Below, piece after piece: positions 33,013 through 41,951 of a stretch of 64,000 bases of DNA. The number at the start of each line of letters is the position of its first letter. The first letter of the stretch is position 1. Origin of the DNA: Pseudobdellovibrionaceae bacterium (GTDB lineage Bacteria; Bdellovibrionota; Bdellovibrionia; Bdellovibrionales; Bdellovibrionaceae). A program made the position numbers and the translations under genes. Location of the stretch: contig JADJYV010000013.1 in NCBI GenBank assembly GCA_016719575.1, positions 1 through 64,000 on the forward strand, read 5' to 3'. A model generated the notes under the pieces. It saw nothing but the letters and a program-made list of their open reading frames with translations. It did not search any database and had not been told where the DNA came from.

Positions 33013-33450
33013 CTATCGGCTAGTTTTTGTTTTAAAAATCAAATAGTCCAAAGAAAACTTTCCAGGACCACTTAGCAACAGGACCCACGAAAAGGCAAAG
33101 TAGACGAGAGCGAGCTCATAGGATGAAGGCATACCTACAAAAGGGTGCCCTTGTGACATATGAGTTAAGGTTGCCACAAGCATCGTACACATCATGCCAA
33201 AAGAAGCAACAGGAGTCAGAAGGCCCAAGATCCAAGCAAGGCCACCGCCGAATTCAGAGAGGGCAGCTAATAATTGAAAAAATCCCGGAATCGGTGCCTC
33301 GGGCCCCATCCAAGACATCGGAGATTGAATTTTTCCGAATCCATGTAGCATCATCGCCACGCCAATAACGAGACGAATAAATAAAATTGATCCGGAAAAT
33401 CCACAATCTTTATTAAGAGCAGTAGTGTAGCACTGGACAAAACGATTCAT
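33013..33450 (-). CDS. DoxX-family membrane protein
   Basis: A 145-residue membrane protein with four helices: SILFIRLVIGVAMMLHGFGKI is the DoxX first helix with the R-x(6)-M-L-HG-x-K block, then FGGGLAWILGLLTPVASFGMM and ELALVYFAFSWVLLLSGPGKFSLDYLI with the typical GPGxxSLD ending. The family takes part in redox and oxidative stress functions but the reaction is not known. ATG at 33450 sits behind AGGAGCTC; a longer frame upstream lacks a good site. Confidence 0.82.
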   Translation of the reverse strand: MNRFVQCYTTALNKDCGFSGSILFIRLVIGVAMMLHGFGKIQSPMSWMGPEAPIPGFFQLLAALSEFGGGLAWILGLLTPVASFGMMCTMLVATLTHMSQGHPFVGMPSSYELALVYFAFSWVLLLSGPGKFSLDYLIFKTKTSR

Positions 33451-33588
33451 TGAGAGCTCCTTTTTGGGTTTCATCTTAAGATATACGAAATAGGTAAAAA
33501 ATATAGTTAAAACTATTGTAGGGGCAAGTCGCAATAGAATGAGGATATCAGGTTGACTAACCCAGCGGTGGCCTGATTATCTTTCAGC

Positions 33589-34872
33589 ATGAAAGCAAAT
33601 TATTTTACCGGTTTCAGTAACCACTTTTCTTCAGAGGCACGGCCAAATGTTTTGCCGGATAATCAAAATTCGCCGCAAAAAGTTCAAAATGGACTTTATG
33701 CTGAACAGTTGAGTGGTTCGGCATTCACGGCGCCACGATCGACAAATCTATTTTCTTGGCTTTATCGCATTCGCCCTTCTGTGATGCACAAACGCTATAT
33801 CCCATCAACAGAACTCACGGAAAAGACTTTATTCAAACCAAAGTATATAAATCCCAATCAAATGCGTTGGAATCCATTGCCACCGCCGACGGTCCCTCAA
33901 GACTTTGTAGAGGGCCTCAAAACAATTTGTGGAATTGGTTCGGCGCTCGAGCAGAGGGGGTTGCATATTCATTTGTATGCATTCAACAAGAACATGAATC
34001 GTCGTTATGTGATGAACGCTGACGGTGATTTTTTGATAGTATTGCAGGACGGAAAAGTTCAAGTAAAGACAGAGCTCGGTGTTATTAGCGCTGAACCTGG
34101 CGAAATTGTAGTCGTGCCTCGGGGCATGGTATTTCAGATCAATCCACTTTCACAAGTATGCCATGGCTATGTAGGTGAAAACTTTGGTTCGCCTTTTAGA
34201 TTGCCTGAGCTAGGGCCCATTGGCGCAAATGGGCTTGCACATCGGCGCCATTTTTTAACGCCACAGGCGGCCTTCGAAGATCTTGATGAAAAAGTTGAGC
34301 TTTTAGGAAAATTTTCTGGTCAGTGGTGGAGCGCCGAGATGGACCACTCTCCTCTCAACGTTGTTGCATGGCATGGCAATTATGTCCCTTATAAATATGA
34401 TTTACGTTTGTTTAATTCAGTAAACACTGTTAGTTATGACCATCCAGATCCATCAATTTTTACAGTACTTACTTCGCCGAGCGACACAGCGGGCGTTTCG
34501 AATATTGATTTTGTGGTTTTTCCTCCACGTTGGATGGTTGCTGAACATACCTTCAGGCCCCCGTACTTTCATCGAAATTGCATGAGCGAGTATATGGGAC
34601 TTATTCATGGGGTCTACGACGCCAAAACGAGCGGGGGATTTGTTCCTGGAGGTGGAAGCTTGCACAATTTTTACTCTGCGCATGGTCCAGATAGTGGAAC
34701 ATATGAGCAAGCAAGTGAGGCTTCATTAAAACCTCACTTTCTTGAGAACACGTTGGCATTTATGTTTGAGTCCCGCGCCCCCTATTTAGTCACGGACTTT
34801 GCTATGCAAAGTGGACTTCTTCAAGAGGACTATCAGGATTGTTGGCTTGGTTTCAAAAAATACTTTAAATAA
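33589..34872 (+). CDS. hmgA: Homogentisate 1,2-dioxygenase
   Basis: A 427-residue ring-cleaving dioxygenase that opens homogentisate to maleylacetoacetate. It shows the N-terminal YFTGFSNHFSSEA block, FSWLYRIRPSVMHKRY, the cupin core with NADGDFLIVLQDGKVQVKTELG and the metal-binding stretch VVFPPRWMVAEHTFRPPYFHRNCMSEYMGLIHGVYD in pieces, containing the iron His and Glu, and PGGGSLHNFYSAHGPD. Length fits the family (about 430). It is separate from maiA and the FAH gene, 2-5 kb away. It has its own promoter; the ATG is preceded by CTTTCAGC and not a strong SD. Confidence 0.93.
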   Translation: MKANYFTGFSNHFSSEARPNVLPDNQNSPQKVQNGLYAEQLSGSAFTAPRSTNLFSWLYRIRPSVMHKRYIPSTELTEKTLFKPKYINPNQMRWNPLPPPTVPQDFVEGLKTICGIGSALEQRGLHIHLYAFNKNMNRRYVMNADGDFLIVLQDGKVQVKTELGVISAEPGEIVVVPRGMVFQINPLSQVCHGYVGENFGSPFRLPELGPIGANGLAHRRHFLTPQAAFEDLDEKVELLGKFSGQWWSAEMDHSPLNVVAWHGNYVPYKYDLRLFNSVNTVSYDHPDPSIFTVLTSPSDTAGVSNIDFVVFPPRWMVAEHTFRPPYFHRNCMSEYMGLIHGVYDAKTSGGFVPGGGSLHNFYSAHGPDSGTYEQASEASLKPHFLENTLAFMFESRAPYLVTDFAMQSGLLQEDYQDCWLGFKKYFK

Positions 34873-34875
34873 AAA

Positions 34876-35652
34876 TTACAGTGCGTTTTGATTGATCCAA
34901 GAAATAGCAGCACTGACCTTGCTGTAGACGCCTGGTTTTCTTGCGCGTGCGCAGCCTTCACCCCAGCTAACGACACCAATTAAGTAGCGTTGATTGTCAT
35001 CGGCATCCGCAATGAGAGGGCCACCACTGTCGCCTTGGCAAGAGTCTTTGCCGCCACGATCATACCCAGCACAAAGCATGCGATCTGTAATAGAGCCACG
35101 ATAATCATTGTTACAAGATTGCTGAGCTATCAAAGGAACATCCACCTTTTGCAATAAATTGGGCAGGGTATAGGAGCTTTCATTTGTGGCTCCCCAACCA
35201 GCGACTGTTGCCATAATTGGAGAATTTGATGCGGGAATATCGATTTCCGCAGTATTGAGGGCAATGGGTTCATATCTTGAGTCTTGCGCTAGCTCGAGCA
35301 GGGCAAAATCGTAATCTGTAGTATCTGAATCATAGTTCGGATGAGGAATAATTTTCTTAACGCTGATTGATTCAACGTTAGTCATATTTTTCTGATCATG
35401 CAGGCCAATGACAACTTTGTCGATTATTCCAGAAACGCAATGAGCGGCGGTAAGCACCCAATTTTTCTTAATGAGAGAGCCTCCGCAAAAGTGGCCCATG
35501 TAGTTTGTTTGTAATGAAACGATAAATGGAAATTCTCCGTGTGAAGCCTCGCCCCCACCTACGATCTTAGAATGAAGCTTGCCAGATTTGGCTTGAACAG
35601 TTGCTAACGAGAACGTAAGGGCAAGGGCCCCAAAAAATGCACATAATTTCAT
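34876..35652 (-). CDS. Secreted trypsin-like serine protease (S1)
   Basis: A 258-residue S1 peptidase with a signal peptide (MKLCAFFGALALTFSLATVQA) and a short propeptide ending SKIVGG, where the new N-terminus would insert. Catalytic residues: His in LTAAHCV, Asp in DYDFALLEL, Ser in DSCQGDSGGPLI; the Asp before CQGDSGGP in the S1 pocket predicts cleavage after Lys or Arg. Six Cys suit three disulfides. Such enzymes are common in Bdellovibrio-like bacteria and may digest prey or environmental protein; that is inference. It converges with hmgA. Confidence 0.92.
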   Translation of the reverse strand: MKLCAFFGALALTFSLATVQAKSGKLHSKIVGGGEASHGEFPFIVSLQTNYMGHFCGGSLIKKNWVLTAAHCVSGIIDKVVIGLHDQKNMTNVESISVKKIIPHPNYDSDTTDYDFALLELAQDSRYEPIALNTAEIDIPASNSPIMATVAGWGATNESSYTLPNLLQKVDVPLIAQQSCNNDYRGSITDRMLCAGYDRGGKDSCQGDSGGPLIADADDNQRYLIGVVSWGEGCARARKPGVYSKVSAAISWINQNAL

Positions 35653-35779
35653 TTGTGATTTCCCCTTTAAAATAAAGATGACGCGAACACGTACTCTCTA
35701 TTCTGTCGGTAGCTGGGGGGACATCAAACAATTCAGAAATTTCGTGACCTACGACTTACGACAATGGTCTTAAGCTGAT
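35653..35779. promoter_or_regulatory. Upstream region of the protease gene
   Basis: Holds the protease promoter and a purine-rich ribosome site (AAAGGGG on the minus strand, just before the ATG). No further signal identified. Confidence 0.3.
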
Positions 35780-35977
35780 TTATGAAAATCTGCATTTGAG
35801 GCGCGGAACAGGAGTAATTTTGCCTGATATTTTCTTGCCCATACATGCGCCAGTGGTGCCGGCTGAAGAAGAGATATCTGTCGATTCAGGGATTAACAAC
35901 AGAGTAAATTTGGTTGATTCGCCGACAGAAGTTGTGAAGCTGAAAAGGCAGACAAAGATTAAAAAGGTTTTAGTCAT
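35780..35977 (-). CDS. Small secreted protein, hypothetical
   Basis: A possible 65-residue product with signal peptide MTKTFLIFVCLFSFTTSVGES and a GAGGAAA site before the ATG. The mature part (LLIPESTDISSSAGTTGACM, then GKKISGKITPVPRLKCRFS) has two Cys, no known motif. A longer frame on the opposite strand has no signal peptide or ribosome-binding site. The prediction rests only on these start features. Confidence 0.4.
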   Translation of the reverse strand: MTKTFLIFVCLFSFTTSVGESTKFTLLLIPESTDISSSAGTTGACMGKKISGKITPVPRLKCRFS

Positions 35978-36166
35978 ATTTTCCTCGCAGTTACATACCG
36001 TATGCCTAATTTATCGGTGTGTTTTGGCTGGACTAAAGGTCTATTTGACTAAATCCTACACGAAAAATTCAAGATTCAAAAAAATCTCAAAATGAACGTA
36101 TCAGACTGGGATTAACTAGTTAGTCTTTGGGAACGAGCTGTGGTAAACCAAAAGAGTGGGGTCTGT

Positions 36167-36739
36167 ATGGTTGAGATGAAAATGAAACATCGCTATCGAC
36201 ATGCTGAAGGTAAGCGTTGGATTGAGATTCGGATTAAAAGCCCGCAACAGCTATTTGACTCTAGAGATCCAGCACCATTTTGGGAGAGGGATCTCGACGA
36301 TGATTTTGTAGAATATGTTGTTGCTTCCGCTCGAGAGTTTTCTATTTCGACGCCTTTGAAAATCGTGATTCATGTAGAAGAAAAGGAACACAAAGAATTG
36401 CCAAAAGAAGCAATTCGCGAGGCAATTCGTAGTTATTTGATGTATCGAATCGACGTTCAGCGGAGCGAACTAAAGAGCTTTGTAAAACGGGCTCAAGTCT
36501 TCCTTGTGATAGGCTTACTAATTTTAATTTCTTGTCTTAGCATTGCGCAGGGGATGACTCTTTCTCACCCGCCCGGGTGGGAAGGAATTCTACGAGATGG
36601 GATTGTGATATTTGGCTGGGTTTCTATCTGGAAACCAATTGAGCTTATTCTATTCGACTGGTATCCAATTTATGAAACTCTCCGGTTTTACAAAAAATTA
36701 TTTCAAACCGAAATTGATATCCGATTTGCCTCAGAGTAG
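36167..36739 (+). CDS. Two-helix membrane protein of unknown function
   Basis: A 190-residue protein. The N-terminal 100 residues are soluble and charged (RYRHAEGKRWIEIRIKSPQQ, then LKIVIHVEEKEHK) and may form a small beta-alpha domain. Two membrane helices follow: AQVFLVIGLLILISCLSIAQ and GIVIFGWVSIWKPIELILF, and the C-terminus (YPIYETLRFYKKLFQTEIDI) is cytoplasmic. I know no name for the family. ATG at 36167 is behind GAGTGGGG. It converges on the oxidoreductase operon with a 9-base overlap. Confidence 0.65.
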   Translation: MVEMKMKHRYRHAEGKRWIEIRIKSPQQLFDSRDPAPFWERDLDDDFVEYVVASAREFSISTPLKIVIHVEEKEHKELPKEAIREAIRSYLMYRIDVQRSELKSFVKRAQVFLVIGLLILISCLSIAQGMTLSHPPGWEGILRDGIVIFGWVSIWKPIELILFDWYPIYETLRFYKKLFQTEIDIRFASE

Positions 36740-38998
36740 AGGGTGTTCAGATTTGATTTTGAGTTGCTGCCATCTGCGATCAACTTCCGTTTGAAATTCC
36801 TCAAGAGCAGAAGCATATTCGGGTTTCAGAAGGTGTTTTTCCTTGCCCATCATTTGTAACCAATTTTCTACTGGGACCTTTTTTCCAAGAGCTTCTGGGT
36901 TGTAGTTGAGAATAGTTAGTCCGTTCTCTATTTCATAGATTGGAAAAAAGCAGCAATCTGCAGCTCGTTGCAAAATCTCGAGACCTTTGCTTTCTTCAGA
37001 GGCCCAATTCAGAGGACATGCAACTAAAATTTTCCCAAATGCGAGGCCCTTATTTTTAGCATACCACTGGGCTTTAGCACCTTTCTCAACAAGGTCTGTG
37101 CCGATTCCTTCGATGGCAGAAAAGACGTAAGGTATCCCGGTCGCAGCCATAATCGAAATAGTGTCTTTGTGGTGAAAAGATTTTCCGAAAGAGTTTTTAC
37201 CAACCTGGCTTGTGCTGGTCGCTTTTCCATATGGAGTGGTATAGCTCAGCTGCCCGCCGGTGTTCATGTAACCTTGATTATCGTATTCAAGTATAATCAT
37301 TTTGTGGTTTCTTAGTGCCGTTCCGATAGTCGGTCCCATGCCGATATCCATTCCCCCATCACCAGTCACCATTATAAAAGTGAGATCTTCGTTCGCTTGA
37401 ATTTCTCCACGTCTCCGCTTTTCTTCGAAGACTTCGACAAGTCCCGAAAGGGTGGGAGCTCCATTTTGAAAAAGATTGTGGATGTACGTTACCCGGTGAG
37501 CACTAAAGGGGTAATCAGTTGTAACTACCATTGCACATCCGGTGTGGTAAAGTACGACGACGTCTCCCTCAATTCCCTTAAAGAACTGATCTAGACCCGA
37601 GAATATTCCACAGCCAGGGCAGGCGCCATGGCCGGGACTGATTCGCTTTGGGCGAGCGACCAAGAGAGATGGATCAGCAACGAGTGCCTTGATTTTTTGC
37701 TTCGAAGAGCCAGGACTTAGTTTTTCAATAGAAACAAGCTTTGAAATCAACTGTGATTTTTCGAGAATGGGAATTACTTGTGGAGGTAATGTGTTCGGCA
37801 CTCCAGAGCGAGTTCCGATGAATCCAAACAAGGGAATGGATTCAGATTTTGTGGTAAGCCTAAGTCCCAGATCAATCATCTCGGCGGCATCTTCTTCTCG
37901 GAAATCTTTGCCGCCAAGACCATAGACTCTGCTGATAGTTGAAATTTCGCAGTGATGGTCGGCGAGTAGTGCGGATCTCACTTCTTGGCTTAGGGGGCCA
38001 CCGCTCGATCCTGGAGTGTCACTTCGCTCGCCAATAACTAAAGAAGACAATTTGTGGGATGCTATTTTTAGATCTTCGAACGGGAATGGGCGAAGAATAT
38101 TTGGTTTTAGTAGGCCTACCTTTTTTCCTTCTGCACGGACATGATCGACAGCATCTTTTGCAGTTTCTGCCGCTGAGTTTATCAAAAACAAAGCAGACGT
38201 AGCGTCTTCTAATTTGTATGTCTCAAGAGGATCATACGAACGTGAGGTTCTCTTTTCATATTCTTTGCAAATATTTCTAAAGACTTTAAGTGCGGCTTCA
38301 TGGGCAAGATGAAGTTGGTATTTGTTATTTATCAAATCGGGATCGTTCATATAGGGCCCCAGAGTAATTGGCTTTCGGGGGTCTAAAGTTGTTATTGTAT
38401 CATTGCGTGGCCCTAAAAATTCTTGCACATCTTTTTTTTCTTTAAAAATTTGGCAAGACTGCCGTTGGTGGCTTGTAAAAAAACCATCGCTGGCGACAAT
38501 GACAGGAAGTCGAACTTCGGGATGTTCGCCAAGTTTTACGGCGATAATATTCATGTCGTAGACGGCTTGAGGCGATGAGGCCAGGAGTACGATCCAACCT
38601 GTTTGCAGGGCAAACATCAAATCGGAATGATCACAGCGAATATCAAGGGGGCCGCTTACAGATCTGGTTACTAAATTTAAAACCATAGGCAGGCGACACC
38701 CCGCTTGGACGGGCAGTTGTTCAAGGCTATATAAGAAGCCGTTGGCACTTGTCGCATTAAGCACCCTGGCTCCGCCGCTAGCAGCGCCAAAGCAGGCGCC
38801 CGCCGCCCCATGTTCGCCATCAGCAGGCAAGAGAACGGTTGAGACTTCTCCTTGAGATTTCATTCCGTTGATAAGTTCAGCAATTTCAGTTGAGGGAGTG
38901 ATGGGGTAGTAGCCCATAAAATGAAAGTCGATCACCCGCGCGGCTTCGGCGACCATTTCATTTCCTGTTAAGAATTTTGGGACTTGTTCCGAAGTCAT
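36731..38998 (-). CDS. 2-oxoacid:ferredoxin oxidoreductase, fused alpha-beta subunits
   Basis: A 755-residue fusion. Residues 1-430 are the alpha (pyrimidine/pyruvate-binding) part with YYPITPSTEIAE and GEHGAAGACFGAASGGARV. Residues 440-755 are the TPP-binding beta part: GHGACPGCGIFSG, YHTGCAMV, then MVTGDGGMDIGMGPTIGT and YDNQGYMNTGGQ. It would oxidise pyruvate or another 2-oxoacid to acyl-CoA, reducing ferredoxin. The partner gamma-delta subunit gene overlaps upstream by 4 bases, and OsmC precedes it. Fusion of alpha with beta, separate from gamma-delta, is an unusual arrangement. Substrate (pyruvate or 2-oxoglutarate) is not decided. Confidence 0.88.
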   Translation of the reverse strand: MTSEQVPKFLTGNEMVAEAARVIDFHFMGYYPITPSTEIAELINGMKSQGEVSTVLLPADGEHGAAGACFGAASGGARVLNATSANGFLYSLEQLPVQAGCRLPMVLNLVTRSVSGPLDIRCDHSDLMFALQTGWIVLLASSPQAVYDMNIIAVKLGEHPEVRLPVIVASDGFFTSHQRQSCQIFKEKKDVQEFLGPRNDTITTLDPRKPITLGPYMNDPDLINNKYQLHLAHEAALKVFRNICKEYEKRTSRSYDPLETYKLEDATSALFLINSAAETAKDAVDHVRAEGKKVGLLKPNILRPFPFEDLKIASHKLSSLVIGERSDTPGSSGGPLSQEVRSALLADHHCEISTISRVYGLGGKDFREEDAAEMIDLGLRLTTKSESIPLFGFIGTRSGVPNTLPPQVIPILEKSQLISKLVSIEKLSPGSSKQKIKALVADPSLLVARPKRISPGHGACPGCGIFSGLDQFFKGIEGDVVVLYHTGCAMVVTTDYPFSAHRVTYIHNLFQNGAPTLSGLVEVFEEKRRRGEIQANEDLTFIMVTGDGGMDIGMGPTIGTALRNHKMIILEYDNQGYMNTGGQLSYTTPYGKATSTSQVGKNSFGKSFHHKDTISIMAATGIPYVFSAIEGIGTDLVEKGAKAQWYAKNKGLAFGKILVACPLNWASEESKGLEILQRAADCCFFPIYEIENGLTILNYNPEALGKKVPVENWLQMMGKEKHLLKPEYASALEEFQTEVDRRWQQLKIKSEHPLL

Positions 38999-40083
38999 TT
39001 AAAGTCTCCATTTTTCGATATTTTCTCGGCGTATGTTGGTAAGGACAATTTCTTCCACTGCTTTTCAATGTTTTCGGCATTTAGATTTGAAAAGACCCTG
39101 TGCATTTTTGACTCTTCAGGAATTTCAGACTCTAAAGTGAGGGTCAGTGCGCTGACTGGGCAAACTGTGACGCACTTTTGACAACCCTTGCAGTACTGAT
39201 AGTCAATCCCTTGAAGGGCGGGGGCTTTTGCTCCTGTTGGATCAAGATCCCAAACAAAGCAATAATCTGGGCAAACCATATCGCAAAAGCCGCAGTTATA
39301 GCAGAGCTCTTTTGTAAACAGTGGTGCGTACCCCTTGCGGCTTGCACTATGGTCTTTGAGGGCTGAGTTGCCAGGGTTGATTATGACTCCGCCGATGGGA
39401 GCATTTATCCAGCCCATTTCTGGCAGTGGAGAGGTTTGAATTTCTCGGTTACATTGATCTTCGCTAAACCGATGACTCTTGATATATTTAAACGCAGCTT
39501 CAAAACCATCAAGATTATTTTTTCTGACGATTTCGGATAATCCCGAGAAATAAGAAGTCAATGTTTGAGCAAGTTTTTCTTTTTTGATTTCTGGACAGGC
39601 CTCGACAATGGCGGCTAGCATAACTGCATTAAGGCCACATTTTGATTTGAGCGCAACAGTGGTGGCGTCGATGGTAGTAACACGTTTTAGTTTCAAACCA
39701 TATGGTAGGCGAATATTTTGCGGATCTTTTTTTGAGTTGATGATGAGCTCCGTGCTCGCGGTTGCTCCATCTGTAATTTCATTATGGGAATCAAGAAGAG
39801 ATTCATGAAAAACAACGAGTATATCAGGGTGTTTTATATAAGAGGCCGTTCGAACAGGCTTATTTTCTGTTGAGACGCGTACAAACGAGCGAACTGGAGA
39901 GCCACGCTTTTCGGAGCCAAAAGAAGAGAAGTGATTTCCGGCATAACCCATGCCGAGTACGGCTGCTTCTGCCAAAATTTTCCCTGCCGAATTGGCTCCT
40001 TGGCCACCAATGGCTTCCATGCGAATTGATAAAAGCTTACGAAGTACTGTAGCCTCTGTTTCTTTTTTTTTAAACGGCCACAT
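38995..40083 (-). CDS. 2-oxoacid:ferredoxin oxidoreductase, fused gamma-delta subunits
   Basis: A 362-residue fusion. The gamma domain covers residues 16-200 with IRMEAIGGQGANSAGKILAE and SFGSEKRGSPVRSFVRVS. The C-terminal delta part is a two-cluster ferredoxin: CYNCGFCDMVCP near 276-287 and CKGCQKCVTVCP near 306-317, each CxxCxxCxxxCP. Electrons pass from TPP to these clusters. It starts ATG, 10 bases after OsmC, and overlaps the alpha-beta gene (ATGA), so the two subunits are made together. Confidence 0.88.
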   Translation of the reverse strand: MWPFKKKETEATVLRKLLSIRMEAIGGQGANSAGKILAEAAVLGMGYAGNHFSSFGSEKRGSPVRSFVRVSTENKPVRTASYIKHPDILVVFHESLLDSHNEITDGATASTELIINSKKDPQNIRLPYGLKLKRVTTIDATTVALKSKCGLNAVMLAAIVEACPEIKKEKLAQTLTSYFSGLSEIVRKNNLDGFEAAFKYIKSHRFSEDQCNREIQTSPLPEMGWINAPIGGVIINPGNSALKDHSASRKGYAPLFTKELCYNCGFCDMVCPDYCFVWDLDPTGAKAPALQGIDYQYCKGCQKCVTVCPVSALTLTLESEIPEESKMHRVFSNLNAENIEKQWKKLSLPTYAEKISKNGDFK

Positions 40084-40092
40084 AAAAAGTCC

Positions 40093-40530
40093 TTAGATGA
40101 AGTGAGCGCTTCCACTTCCAATGGTCTCGTTGTTTAGATTTACGATATACTTAATTGGAAATGCCTTTGCCAGCATGGCGCTCACGCCACAATATTTAGT
40201 TTGAGAGAGCGTGACGGCATTAAGGTAAACTTCTTTATCAACCGAACCATTAAGAACGAAGGTTAGATTAGCTTCGGTAAAAACAGAGGGAAGTCCGGTC
40301 GACATGGTGATATCAATCAACACTTCGAAGCTACTAAAACTCTGTTTGTGTTTTTTTAACAAGGCCACAACGTCCATAGCAGTGCAGCCGGCAAGGCCCG
40401 CCGCAACCAATTCTTTTGGGGTCATGCCTTGGTTTTTTCCGAGAGGAGCTTTCGCATCCATCGAAATGGTATTATTATCCGCTTCGGCGTTAAAAAGCAT
40501 ACCTTCTTTCCAGGTGAGTACGGACTTCAT
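40093..40530 (-). CDS. OsmC-family peroxidase-like protein
   Basis: A 145-residue protein of the OsmC/Ohr family. ELVAAGLAGCTAMDVVALLKKHK carries the first catalytic Cys, and YCGVSAMLAKA the second; the pair reduces organic peroxides. The first ATG with AGGAGAACCT is preferred to a longer frame. It is the first gene of the oxidoreductase operon, 10 bases before gamma-delta. Peroxide protection for an oxygen-labile iron-sulfur enzyme is a plausible reason for the pairing; not proven. Confidence 0.85.
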   Translation of the reverse strand: MKSVLTWKEGMLFNAEADNNTISMDAKAPLGKNQGMTPKELVAAGLAGCTAMDVVALLKKHKQSFSSFEVLIDITMSTGLPSVFTEANLTFVLNGSVDKEVYLNAVTLSQTKYCGVSAMLAKAFPIKYIVNLNNETIGSGSAHFI

Positions 40531-40742
40531 AGGTTCTCCTTTTTGGGTAGGGACATTATCGAGAATGGAGAAGGTGTTGGCAACTGTAAAAACCAATTTC
40601 TTATCATCACGATTTAAAGGACTACAGCGAAAACTAGGAAAATTAGAAATATCAGTTCATACTATTCATGCGTTTGGTGGACCTATAACAGTTAAGTTGT
40701 TTGAGGGTTCAAAGTAATTTAACGATCTAAGTGGGGTTAATT

Positions 40743-41282
40743 GTGAATATTAAAACTCTTGTCGAAGAAGAAGGACTACAGCTTAAGAGACTTGAAGAGC
40801 TGGTTAAAGAGTCCATCAACGAGGAGCACTATCTTTCAACTCGTTTGCTGGAACTTGAAGCTGATACAGAGATTACATTTGCGCAAAAGCTTGCAGATAA
40901 GGTGGCTGAATTTGGCGGGAGCTGGGCTTTTATTCTCGTCTTCTTCTTGATAATAATAGTTTGGATTGCGATCAACATTGTTGCCCTAAATGAAAAACCA
41001 TTCGATCCGTATCCATTTATTTTTCTCAATCTTATTTTGTCCTGCGTGGCCGCCATCCAAGCTCCAATCATAATGATGAGTCAAAATCGACAAGAAGACA
41101 AAGACAGGCGTCGGTCGCGAGGCGATTATCTCGTCAATATGAAGGCCGAGATGGAAGTAAGAAGTCTTCACGGAAAAATAGATTTGCTTTTAACAGAACA
41201 AATGCAGTCCCTTTTTAAGGCTCAAGAGGCGCAGTTGGATCTATTAGAAAAAATCTACAAATCCATACGAGAAATTAAATAA
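40743..41282 (+). CDS. DUF1003 membrane protein
   Basis: A 179-residue protein. The centre matches DUF1003: TFAQKLADKVAEFGGSWAFI, then the two helices AFILVFFLIIIVWIAINIVA and YPFIFLNLILSCVAAIQAPI, and the conserved tail IIMMSQNRQEDKDRRRSRGDYLVNM. A coiled-coil-like C-terminus follows. The family is of unknown function, often cytoplasm-facing. I prefer the GTG with GTGGGG eight bases before it; a GTG 12 bases upstream is the alternative. Confidence 0.82.
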   Translation: MNIKTLVEEEGLQLKRLEELVKESINEEHYLSTRLLELEADTEITFAQKLADKVAEFGGSWAFILVFFLIIIVWIAINIVALNEKPFDPYPFIFLNLILSCVAAIQAPIIMMSQNRQEDKDRRRSRGDYLVNMKAEMEVRSLHGKIDLLLTEQMQSLFKAQEAQLDLLEKIYKSIREIK

Positions 41283-41290
41283 ACGGAAAG

Positions 41291-41758
41291 CTATTTTCCT
41301 GCTGGTGCTCGGTTGCACCAGTCCACTTTTTGTTTTGTTCGTCCCTCATAGGCATAGGCGAGGCCATTTCTATATAAAATATTCCTGAGCGGTTTTCCAT
41401 CAACTACAACGTCTGCGAGAATGCGGAAGTATTTATCCTTATCGGCATTAACCAAGTCGATTCTTTTGGCGCTTTTGAGCGTGTTTTCTATAAGGCGCTT
41501 GGCTGTGCGTGCAGCCTCTTTTTCGCAGGGGAGTTTGCCTTTGATCTCAGGGGCATCGATATGTCGAACCCGTACTGAGATATGTTTGCCGATAAGAGGA
41601 TGAACGTTAGGAATATCAAAGGTAATGGTGTCGGCATCGTAGTTGCGAATATATTTTACGCAGCGAAAATTGGTCGCATCGTGAGAGCAGGTATCGGCGA
41701 TTGAAAAATCGCCCGCTATAAGTAAAGCCACAAAAAGTGTTAAGCTAATAGAACACAT
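41291..41758 (-). CDS. Secreted thermonuclease-like nuclease (SNase fold)
   Basis: A 155-residue protein with signal peptide MCSISLTLFVALLIAGDFSIA. The OB-fold nuclease domain shows NYDADTITFD, VRVRHIDAPEIKGKLPCE (catalytic Asp and Arg of the family at RHIDAPE), and YFRILADVVVDGKPLRNILYRNGLAYAYEG with the second Arg. Cleaves DNA or RNA with calcium. It could degrade prey or extracellular DNA; that is inference. It converges with the DUF1003 gene with 8 bases between stops. Confidence 0.82.
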   Translation of the reverse strand: MCSISLTLFVALLIAGDFSIADTCSHDATNFRCVKYIRNYDADTITFDIPNVHPLIGKHISVRVRHIDAPEIKGKLPCEKEAARTAKRLIENTLKSAKRIDLVNADKDKYFRILADVVVDGKPLRNILYRNGLAYAYEGRTKQKVDWCNRAPAGK

Positions 41759-41951
41759 TAGTTCAGCGTATTGTGGCCATAGCTCGGGGTCAACTGAACC
41801 ACGGCCTGCGTTGAATTATTTGGGTGGAATTAATTTGGATTTTCGTGATCGGTTTTGACCAAGGATCTCGCAATCAACGGCACTGAATCTCCGCTTTCTT
41901 TGTAATTTTTTATATTGTACATTTTCATAGAGAAGCGCTTATGGAGGAACT
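41759..41951. promoter_or_regulatory. Divergent promoter region, nuclease and guanine deaminase
   Basis: About 190 bases separating two divergent genes. A TTTTTTATATTGTACATTTT stretch around 41906-41930 is AT-rich and may hold the -10 of the deaminase gene. The GGAGGAACT site precedes its GTG. Confidence 0.35.

Noticed and set aside
35796..36095. Plus-strand open frame of 99 codons
   Set aside because: No ribosome site or signal peptide; the opposite strand has both, and its frame was preferred.
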